NCBI GenBank assembly: GCA_934045905.1
Contig: OW203767.1
Location: 22,633,073-22,697,072 of the forward strand
Length of the DNA stretch: 64,000 nucleotides
Source: Leuctra nigra
Taxonomy: Eukaryota > Arthropoda > Insecta > Plecoptera > Leuctridae
Reading direction: 5' to 3'
The translations under genes were made by a program, and so were the position numbers. This document shows positions 55,702-64,000 of this stretch, one piece after another. Numbering within the stretch: the stretch's first letter is position 1; the number at the start of each line of letters is the position of its first letter. The notes under the pieces were generated by a model. The model searched no databases and had not been told where the DNA came from. It worked only from the letters and a program-made list of their open reading frames with translations.

Positions 55702-58623
55702 TCATTCATCAGTCTCTTCAGGAGGGCCGACCAGCATTCTGTGTATGGTGGCTCGGAATTCCTTGGTGGTCAGCCCTTTCGGAATCAGGCCGCAGTCCAG
55801 TTTGTTCCAGTCCCGAGCGGTGCGGGGAATGAAGGAATATTTACCGCAGTCTTTCTTCGTTCCCGGCTCGTGTAGGAGGCCACCTGTACCAGCTCTGCCC
55901 TCGTACCGTCGCGGGATGACCTGGCTGTTGATTTCCTGCCATCCCTGTACTCCCTCTCTTGCTCGGTACAGGTTACACAGGCGAGATTCAGTTCTTCTGA
56001 GCTCCAGCGAGTCCCATCCAAGCTCCTCCATCATATCGCTGGGGCTCTCCCACACCTTGCAGATCTCACCTTTCAAGTTCCTTTCTGTCCTCCATTTCCT
56101 TGTCCTACCGGTCACTCTCCTGGCTGCTATTCTCTGTGTTTTTTCTAGCGCCCTCTTCTCACCCTCCTTATGGGGATCCCAGACCGCTCCTCCATATTCC
56201 AGCAAGGGCCTGATGAGTGTTTTGTAGGCTTGGTTCTTTGTTTCAGATGATGTTCCGTGCAGGTTCCTCATGACGAAATTTGTGCATTTGATTCCTTTCG
56301 CAGAGACTCTACCGACTTGCTCTTTCCACTCCAATTTTCTATCTAGCCATACTCCCAGATATTTATAACCCTCGCTGCATGTAAGGGTATGGTTGCTTAT
56401 CTCGTAATGAACTATTCTAACTTCTCGCTTTCTGGAGAAGGTAACAACTTCACATTTTTCTAGGTTTAGGCACATTTTATTCGCTGTCATCCAGTGTTGA
56501 ATGACATGCAAGTCGTCCTGCAGCTGCTTTACACTGTCATCCCCTTTGATGTTTGCGTAGACCACGCAGTCATCTGCAAAGAGCCGACCTTTTGATTTTA
56601 TGTTCTTTGTCAGGTCGTTGATATATATCAGGAAGAGTTGCGGCCCGACTACGCTGCCTTGTGGAACCCCCGAGGTGACGCTCGCACTTTCTGAGAGTTG
56701 GTCAGCTATCTTGACCCTTTGGGTTCGTCCCGTGAGGAAATCCTGCACCGTTCTCACCACCGCTTCGTCCTCAATGAGCGCAGCAAGCTTGGCAACGAGT
56801 ATTCCATGGTCGACCTTATCGAATGCCTTTCGCATATCAAGAAAAATGGCATCAACCTCTTCATCAGCTTCAAGGGAGTTGGATAGATCTTGGACTAATC
56901 CTGTCAGTTGGGTCTCGCAAGAGTGCCCAGCCCTGAAACCGTGCTGTATGTTGGTAATTACCTCTTCAGCGTTCAACACTTGCCAGATATACCTCACCAG
57001 GAGTTTCTCAAAAACTTTGCAGACTGCTGAGGTGAGGCTTATCGGTCGATAGTTGGTGAGCCGACATTTCTCGCCACCCTTGAAGACCGGAATTACGATG
57101 GCCTCTTTCCAGAGAAGGGGTACCCTTCCGTCTCTCAGTATGCGCTTGAATAAGTATTCCAGGTAGATGGCAATGTCCAGGTCGCAGATTTTCAGCAGTG
57201 TGTTCGTTAGTCCGTCGCCTCCAGGCGCTTTACCGTTCTTTAGCTTCCTGATAACGTGTAGGATTCCCGTGGAATGCACTGCCATCGGAAACGATCCTCT
57301 TCTGGAACAGCACAGCGCTGGGGTCGCAGATGGAGCTGAAGATGACGTGTTAAAGACCTTGGCGTAAAATGAATTTAGAGCGTTTGCCTTGTCCTTGCTG
57401 GAAGCTATCTCATTTCCATCGGTGCCAATTAACGTGGGAATAACTCGGTCTCCTCCCTTCTGCTGTCGGATGTGCTTGTACAGTCTGGCCCAGCCCCCTC
57501 CATCATCTTCCTTGCTGAACATACTCCTCATGTAAAGATCCTTTGCCTTGGACTTGGCCCTGTTGAGCTCAGCTGTGGTCGAATACAGTTTTGCCCTCTG
57601 CGATCTGTTTCGTCTGCTTACGTTGAAAAGGACCCTGGCTTTCCTCTTCAGCTTCTTAATACTGGTGTTATAGTAGGGAGGGTCTTGGTTCGCCTTCACT
57701 CTCTTCTGCGGGATGTGCTTCTTCATCGCTGCGGACACTATGCATAGCATAGACTCCCACATCGAATCAATGCTTGAGTGGTCAGCTAGGGCCCATGTCT
57801 GAAAGCTCGTCCAGAGCTCTTCCCTCAGACCCCTTATGTCAGCCTTCTTGTAGCACCACAGTGTAGCTTCTTCCTCTGTACTCTTCTGGAGTTTGTTCGC
57901 CGTTAGGATGTCCACTACCACTGCTCTATGGTCACTGAGCTCCAGGTCCAGGACCTCACTCCTACAGATAAGGTTGTGGGGCTTCACCAGGACCACGTCT
58001 AGAAGGTTGCTTCTGTCGACTGTGATGGCTCTCGTACCCTCCGAGACAGCTTGTTCGTATCCCAAGTTCATGATCCTGGACACCATTTCTTGCTTGCCCG
58101 AGCCTGCGCCAGTTGTAACTCCCGGGATCCATTTCACATTTGGGAGATTCAGGTCTCCGGCAATGATGCTCCGGTGTCGCGCTCCAAAACAACTTAGTTT
58201 CGTCTCGAGCTGTCGAAGGAATTCAGTGGCACCTTCCCCACTTCTGTACACCCCGATGATGTCGGTGACTTCACCTGTGGGGCGGGTGGCTCGTACACAG
58301 AGAATCTCCATTTCCTCGTCGGCCCACATTATCTTTCCAGCCTCGTCGGATGATGTGCCTATGAGTACACCTCCCCCATGTCGATCTCTGTCCCTCCTGT
58401 GGACGGCAAAGCCCGGCACACTGACCTCACTGTCTTTTATGTCAGCACACAGCCATGTTTCGACTACAACAAACACATTGGGGCTGCATGCCTCGACAAT
58501 TGTTCTAAGCTTGTCGATTTTGTGGACAAGACTTCTTGCGTTGACAAGCAGGATGCGCAGTATGTGAGATGCAGATTTCGATGCTGGAGGGCAAACATAT
58601 AGCACGTTCCCCATGTCCTTCAT
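55702..58623 (-). CDS. CR1-like non-LTR retrotransposon ORF2: endonuclease and reverse transcriptase
   Basis: The open frame runs from 58683 (993 codons); the ATG at 58623 is preferred because it overlaps the ORF1 stop as ATGA, giving 973 aa. Numbers below count from 58683. The AP-like endonuclease spans ~42-255 with NARS, Glu75 (VETWL), GDLN (Asp177, Asn179) and SDH (250-252). The reverse transcriptase has YRPISL, HGFR, FLDMRKAFDKVDH (Asp616), GVPQGSVVGP and FADD (702-705). The thumb/C-terminus has YKTLIRPLLEYGGAVWDPH and IPRTARDWNKL. All catalytic residues are present and no stop or frameshift is seen, so the product could be active. It nicks target DNA and copies the element RNA. Family: CR1/L2 group from domain order; a phylogeny would be needed to be exact. 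Confidence 0.9.
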   Translation of the reverse strand: MKDMGNVLYVCPPASKSASHILRILLVNARSLVHKIDKLRTIVEACSPNVFVVVETWLCADIKDSEVSVPGFAVHRRDRDRHGGGVLIGTSSDEAGKIMWADEEMEILCVRATRPTGEVTDIIGVYRSGEGATEFLRQLETKLSCFGARHRSIIAGDLNLPNVKWIPGVTTGAGSGKQEMVSRIMNLGYEQAVSEGTRAITVDRSNLLDVVLVKPHNLICRSEVLDLELSDHRAVVVDILTANKLQKSTEEEATLWCYKKADIRGLREELWTSFQTWALADHSSIDSMWESMLCIVSAAMKKHIPQKRVKANQDPPYYNTSIKKLKRKARVLFNVSRRNRSQRAKLYSTTAELNRAKSKAKDLYMRSMFSKEDDGGGWARLYKHIRQQKGGDRVIPTLIGTDGNEIASSKDKANALNSFYAKVFNTSSSAPSATPALCCSRRGSFPMAVHSTGILHVIRKLKNGKAPGGDGLTNTLLKICDLDIAIYLEYLFKRILRDGRVPLLWKEAIVIPVFKGGEKCRLTNYRPISLTSAVCKVFEKLLVRYIWQVLNAEEVITNIQHGFRAGHSCETQLTGLVQDLSNSLEADEEVDAIFLDMRKAFDKVDHGILVAKLAALIEDEAVVRTVQDFLTGRTQRVKIADQLSESASVTSGVPQGSVVGPQLFLIYINDLTKNIKSKGRLFADDCVVYANIKGDDSVKQLQDDLHVIQHWMTANKMCLNLEKCEVVTFSRKREVRIVHYEISNHTLTCSEGYKYLGVWLDRKLEWKEQVGRVSAKGIKCTNFVMRNLHGTSSETKNQAYKTLIRPLLEYGGAVWDPHKEGEKRALEKTQRIAARRVTGRTRKWRTERNLKGEICKVWESPSDMMEELGWDSLELRRTESRLCNLYRAREGVQGWQEINSQVIPRRYEGRAGTGGLLHEPGTKKDCGKYSFIPRTARDWNKLDCGLIPKGLTTKEFRATIHRMLVGPPEETDE

Positions 58624-61442
58624 TCCCTCGTCCTCCACCAGTTTCCCGGGGAACTTGGTCTGTGGGTAAGCTGTTTGAAGCAAGTCAGCCAGTGGTGAAC
58701 GCCTGCTTTGTTTAACTTAGAACGGTCCTGGCACCACATTTTTTCCTCCATAGAGAGGCCAGGGTCGAGGAATGAATGTCCCCTACTTCCTGACTCATCC
58801 CTGATTATGAAGTTGGAAATATTACACGCTTCTCTACCTAGGTCAGCCCGAGGGGGAAGCCCACTGGTGCATATTACGGCACCTCTGAATTTGTCTTCTA
58901 CCATCCTTAAAAGATTGCGGTAATCATTGGCCAGGTTGGCTTCATCTATTCCTGCCAGTAGGTCATGTGTTCCTACCTGTAGGAATACATTGTCATACGT
59001 CTGCCTGGGATCCAGTCCATTCAAGTGGGCCGTGATTTCACTGGTACGGATCCCGGGAAGGATCCAGGCTTCGTCTTCTTTCCATTGGTAAAAGTTATGT
59101 GTGTTGGAAATCGTATCATCCGAGATAATTATACTACGTTTCCTGTTGAGGATAGGCTTTGGAGTTGGTACTGGTGGGGCCGGGGGACCATACGGAAGGA
59201 ATGGATTGGTATTGGAGGATGCTACTGGCTGTTGTGAGTGTAGCTGTGGTACTTGTGAAGGACTGGTTTGCGCCTGCTGAATAATCGGCATCCTGGGGCC
59301 CCAGGGGGGCGTTAGTGAGGTGAGAAGGTCCTCTTGTTGGTGGTGGTGATTTTTTACCAGCGTGGGCCACATTTGTCTTGCCGCACTTGTCAGCTGAGGA
59401 ATTGCTTGTGGCTGAGGGATGATGTTCCTAGATGGTATGAAGGTCCTTGTTTGTATAGGGGCTTCACCAGGGCGGGGTCCCTTTTGAGTTGACCGCTTCT
59501 TTCTCCCGGGCTTGATCAACTGCGCTGTTCCACTATGCTGAGGTTGGAAGAGTGGTGACGTTCTCAGTGTCGTCTGCTGCTGCGTTGACTTGGGCTTCGG
59601 TGAACCTGGTGGTTGCTCCAGTGGTAAAGGCAGTGTTGTATGCTGAAGGGGCTCGGGCAGGGGTGATGTTGTCGGCTGCCGCTGCTCAACTTCGGTGTTG
59701 CTTGCTAAGGAGTTGCCTACTTGAGAGGATCTGGCTGTCGGGATGTTGGTGACTTCCCCCACTGGGACGTTCTGCAGCTGCTCCTGTCCCTGCTCCCTGT
59801 CCTCACCAGGGGGACGTGTTGGTGGAACCTGCATCTCTGATTGTAGCTGCGCAGCATGAATCGAGGGTTGTGGTAACGGCATCGACTGCTCAAGTATCCT
59901 ACGCAGGAGTGACTGATGGGTAGGGACTGGGACTGGCTGCAGCAAGGGCATTGGCTGCGGCTGTGAAGACTGTGTAGCGAGGGGTCTGGTCGATGTATTT
60001 GTCTTCCTGTTCTTCCCTGCTGTCCAGTTGGTGCTCCTGCTTGTCTGCAGACCCAGTCCGGCTTCCATGCTGTAGACTTGTATGTTTATGTCCTCGTCTG
60101 CAAAAACCTCTTCGATTGTGCTTTTCACCAGCGGCCAGCCCATTCTGTCAAGCCCACATCCTATTAATGGTATGGCCAGTTTTCTGATGGATTTCTTCAC
60201 GCACGTCTTTCTCAGGTTTTTTATTGCGTTAACAAAGTCGAAGAGATATGGTTTCTGATAGTATCGTGGTTTGGTGATCATATGGAGGATCGTCCTATTC
60301 TCAACCACTTGCACTGCTACCTCCCCCACAGTCTTCCGTTGTGTCCGCAGGGCATCAGTGCCTCCATATTTGGTTTTAATTACCGCAGCAATACCCTCCG
60401 ACATCTTAAAATCCGCCGATACACAGTGGGCCAGAGCGTAATCCTCATCTGAATCGAAAAGATTTCCAGCTATTTCCTCCAAATTCAGTTTACGCTTAGG
60501 GTCTGACTGCTTTATTGCATTGATGATTTTCGGGGTTGGTGATGCTATGTTCTTATGGGAAGGGGGTGTTGCAGTATCTTTAGGAGTATGTGATGTTACT
60601 TGTGATGTATGTGGTGTTGCAGTATCTTTAGGAGTATGTGATGTTACTTTGATATCACTGGTGGTAGCGGTGAAGTGAACCAGAGCGTTACGTAGGTCCC
60701 TTACTTCCATGGCTAGGGCTTGGAGGGTGCTCTTTGTACGCTCTTGTTCCTGACTGTTATTTTGGAGGATTCCTTCAAACTTTGATAAAGAACTCATCCA
60801 CATACCTGAGGCGCCAGTTTCTGTTTTCTTATCACGATGGAGAACACTACATGGTTTACACCACCACTGCGATTCTCTTATAGAGCTCAGCACGGCATAC
60901 TGTTTGTCTGTGATGTTAATGCAGATTGAGTGAGCCCACTTGTTACAATAACCATCACAGCCTACTGCTTTATCGGATTCATTGACTTCTGTTTTACAAA
61001 CAAGGCAATATGTAGACTGAGCGGAATTTGTATCTACATCCTTGGAAACTACTGTAGGTGCGCCTATTGCATCAGTATTGATCTGTTCTGCAGTACTCTT
61101 CAGTGTCCTCCTAACAGCACCTCTACCATTCCCATTCCTAGGGTCTATGGTGTTTAGTTGTGGCTTGTTACCAGCTCTGAAACAGCTCTAGCTGAAAATA
61201 GCGATTTTTGAGTACTAAAGGGTGCGAAATTTCTTCTGTGAAATTAGCCCTAGCCTAACTAGGCAAATGAGAAAATGGCCAAGGGAACAAAATTATAAGG
61301 AAAAACTTATTACAGTGATAAGATAAGTATAATCACAAACCTCAGGATTGGCCTGTTCTTGATCAGATGGCGAAGAACCGTCATCCAAGTCCAGACTGAG
61401 TTTCTCCATCTTCTGTACAACGTGTTCACTGTCACTGTCCAT
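58620..61442 (-). CDS. CR1-like ORF1: PHD finger, TARG1-like macro domain, degenerate SGNH domain
   Basis: Open minus frame from 61187 to the TGA at 58620. It has no ATG before the PHD finger. An ATG exon 61442-61341 (34 codons) can be joined by GAG/GTTTGT...CAGCTAG/AGC to give 889 aa; this splice is inferred. Domains: PHD finger CLVC-x13-C-x3-C-x4-H-x2-C ... WCKPC at the start. Then, counting from codon 60893, a macro domain ~144-276 with LAHCVSADFKMSEGIA, GEVAV, ITK (Lys208) and PLIGCGLDRMGW (Asp249). These equal the catalytic Lys84 and Asp125 of human TARG1/OARD1. A Pro/Gln-rich linker with RKKR (280-590) follows. Last is an SGNH-esterase-like domain 588-757 in which Ser, Asn and His positions read Asp593, His643 and Lys726. 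PHD plus esterase is known in CR1 ORF1; the macro domain between them is unexpected. Confidence 0.85.
61188..61340 (-). other. Putative intron in the CR1-like ORF1 leader
   Basis: 153 bp with GT...AG ends. It removes the TAG that closes the PHD frame upstream. The donor GTTTGT is weak, and the acceptor uses the second of two close AGs because only it keeps the frame. Confidence 0.4.
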
Positions 61443-61949
61443 CCTTTTCGTAACACTGTTCGAAGACGTCGCAGACTGTGCAGTGAAATCGAGTCTCTAC
61501 CAAGATACTAGTATATTATTATACAACTATACGTTGTGTCTCTACGAGGCCCTTGCAGGTTGTTGCATGTGTAGACGAATCGATCTTGTCCTTCGTTGTG
61601 CAGCTCAAACAGCACGGACAATGGACATTGACGAAAACTTGACGGAGAGATGTGAACTTCAACACGGACAAAGACAAACTGGGAGAAGAATTCTCGTAAT
61701 GGAAGAGTGGGGAAGGCAAAGGAGGGGAATGCGCTGCGCGCGCATTGTCTCCTTCACAGAGGGACCGACGTTAGACCTGTATTTCAGTTGCCGCCATATT
61801 GGAATAGCCCCCTTCTTTGTCATCTTTCACGGCCCCTCTTTTGTCTGGGGCTTAACGTCGCACTGTTCTGCAACGAGGCTAATGGCGACGGATGAATGAT
61901 TATGTTGATGATTGGGAGATGATGGTGAAGAGTAGGTAAGGATGGAAGG
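61443..61949. other. 5' flank of the CR1-like element
   Basis: No gene supported. Overlapping plus-strand ORFs (138 and 62 codons) have no domain. The element's 5' boundary and internal promoter cannot be placed by eye. Confidence 0.35.
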
Positions 61950-62085
61950 TGGGAGGGAGGCGGTCGTGGTCTATTAGTAGGGTACCTTCCCAGCATTTGC
62001 CTATCGACTAAAGGAAAACCACGAAAATCCTCCAGTCAGGAAGGACGGACGCGGGAATCGAACCCGGGCCTCCGGAATACAAGTC
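61950..62085 (-). repeat. tRNA-derived SINE fragment
   Basis: The minus strand has the B-box-like GGTTCGATTCCCGCG at about 62050-62064 and a GAGGATTTTCGTGG body ending in TGGGAAGGTACC. Partial cloverleaf only. Confidence 0.5.
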
Positions 62086-62654
62086 TGTTTATGAGGTATT
62101 TTGACAGTTTTGCCTTGAAACGAATTTAAAGAAAATTAAATTAAAGAAAATTCTATTCTATATTCTATTCTATTCCTGATAGATCACTAAAATTTCCCTA
62201 GATTTTCAATAATTTCCCTGTTTTTAGAATGTTTTTAGACATTTTTCCTACATTATCTTTCATTTCCTTGCAATAAATGCAAATATGTAAAAAGAAAAAA
62301 ATGACATGTTGTACACAATAATTATACTAATTCACAATAGTTTTTTACTAGTTCTACAAACATACATGGTCCAAATGTGTATGCATATGTTATATTTAGA
62401 TAGGTACAACGGTACAACAATATTTTACATATTGGGAATGGCAGTGGCGTAGGAACCGGGGGCGAGAATGGAAACGACAAAGAGTTGCTTATGGGAGAAG
62501 CAGCTGATTGAGCTGATTTGCTTTGCTGTGCAGTCGGATGCGCATACGTTTTACCGTTGATTGAAGAACGTTTTACTGGGCAGCCTCAGGAATAAAACTC
62601 TCTATGGGTATAGAGACAAATTCTAACTTAAGAAAATTTAAGCTGTTAAATAAA
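62086..62654. other. Unassigned AT-rich DNA
   Basis: Contains short ATTCT repeats at 62150-62175. No gene seen. Confidence 0.4.
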
Positions 62655-63566
62655 CTAGGAAAACGCTCAGTGTAACGCGTTGATGAGCGAGGACGGACAC
62701 GCGCAACACCTTGAACCGAAATTATGTCTATCGAAAATATCATTAAAAGCCAATAATTCTTGAAATTCGTCAGACTTGTAGGTATAAAAATCTCCAAATA
62801 TTCCTAAAGTATTAGTCCCAATAACCATGCAAAGTTTTAGGTTAATTGATTGAACCTTTATGATTAGAATGTTCCTTGTTAATATAAAAAAATCATAGGA
62901 TCTATTTAAAAAAATATACCTGGGACCACTCATATGATAAAAGTGTGTGTACTTACACAATATTAGACGATCTTTTGAACGGTCATATCAGTTTCATACG
63001 TTTGAAAGTTTCTGCTCTAACTATACCTTGGAACTATAAAGAGTCGAAGTAGCCGTGATCAACATTTTTGAGTAATTTGACAGCCAACACGCTAAATGTC
63101 CGTAAAATGTCAATAACTTTTGGATTTAAACACAGATAAGTCTGAAAATTGTCAAAAATACAGATAATGTTGGTCTTAATGACCATGCAAAGTTTTAAGT
63201 TGATCGGTCATACGGTTCTAGTTTAAATTTCAAAAATCAAATGTTAGATTTTTTTAAGTTTTAACCAATGGGAGGATTTGGCTGAAACTTTGTATGATTG
63301 GGTACAATGTTGGTCGTAATGACTTGTCAAAATTTCAAATTGCTCGGAACAACCAATCAAAAGATATTTTTTTAAAAATTTGAACCAATCACATGAGCCC
63401 GTTCAAAAACGATCCCAGGGACCGCATAGATTACGTTAGTATATGTGCAAAATTCCAGATCGATTGGTTGTGCGGTTTGACCTGGGCAGTGAACACAAAA
63501 AAAAAAAAAAAAAAACACAGAGAAAGTTCTATAAGAGTACCGTGGTGACGCTCGCTACGCTCGCTC
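62655..63566 (+). repeat. Dispersed repeat, copy of 5200-6180
   Basis: ACTAGGAAAACGCTCAGTGT through GACGCTCGCTACGCTCGCTC. Largely the same as the first copy, plus an A-run at 63498-63515. The palindrome's other arm is absent here. Confidence 0.7.
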
Positions 63567-64000
63567 AAAAAACAATTTAAAATAGCATTTCTACGCCATC
63601 TCAACCTCTAATTTTCAAAAAATTTCGCCGCCGCCGGCTGGGGATCTCGCCCTTGACCCCCCCCCCCCCCCCTAACTTTGAAAACGTTCCTAAGCCACTG
63701 GGGAATGTGAATCTTGGCCCCAAAATTTTTAATTCAATACCGAATTGATAATATTAAAATCTTTAAGAAGTGCATTAAAATTTGGCTCAAACAATTACCC
63801 CAATCCCATTGGGATACTGAATTAGATAGATGCTCATCAAAATTTGACTCTAGTAATTTAAGTTTCAATTAATAAACACATATATCACATCAACTACCTA
63901 TACTCCAGCTATCTTGATTTTTAATCTGTATTTAACCTACAAACTCCTCTCCCACACACAAGCATTTTGCTTATGTGGGTATTTATTTATTTATAATGTA
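63567..64000. other. Unassigned window end
   Basis: C-run at 63658-63671, otherwise AT-rich. Nothing coding supported. Confidence 0.4.

Noticed and set aside
55619..58602. Several 60-224 codon plus-strand ORFs across the retrotransposon
   Set aside because: Shadows of ORF2; no domain of their own.

Overview
This window is eukaryotic, very probably from an arthropod (an insect, possibly hemipteran; the species call is low confidence). It is AT-rich and intron-bearing. It is packed with fold-back MITEs, minisatellites, tRNA-derived SINE pieces and several classes of non-LTR retrotransposon, and has very few conventional genes.

Layout. 1-24000 holds no convincing protein gene. It is nested dispersed repeats: a ~390 bp palindromic element, a ~1 kb body rich in TTCCGGTTT...AAAATGGCGGC blocks, TA-flanked and other inverted-repeat elements, and SINE pieces. 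24122-25585 and 36903-38414 encode two single-exon paralogous protein-kinase-like proteins (here K1 and K2). They share HND in place of HRD, a very short activation segment, a Cys/basic C-terminal tail and related leaders. Each is followed by a tandem array carrying four copies of the same RNA-like hairpin (loop AACGAATGC, bulged T), although the surrounding DNA has diverged. Related flanking blocks near 30400-31180, 35408-36010 and 40135-40659 show that the K1-K2 interval grew by segmental duplication. A 541 bp palindrome with tRNA-like arms, a 111 bp minisatellite and a degenerate RTE-like reverse transcriptase lie between them.

41572-45538 (minus) resolves into an apparently intact three-exon gene of 1,099 aa. 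It is a Mutator-like (possibly Kolobok-related) transposase fused to a DEDDh exonuclease, with a 69 bp coding minisatellite. The element starts at a TTAA at 40656-40659; its other end was not found. 47960-48960 is a Jockey-like RT remnant split by a MITE. 51451-51672 (minus) is a single exon encoding the core of a CBP/p300-type TAZ2 domain.

55702-61442 (minus) is a largely intact CR1-like non-LTR retrotransposon. ORF2 encodes endonuclease and reverse transcriptase. ORF1 carries a PHD finger, a TARG1/OARD1-like macro domain with both catalytic residues, and an SGNH esterase-like domain that has lost its catalytic residues. ORF1 and ORF2 overlap by ATGA. The window ends in further dispersed repeats.

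The two most notable systems are the kinase-hairpin-array loci and the macro-domain retrotransposon. All functional statements come from reading motifs; no database search was run.
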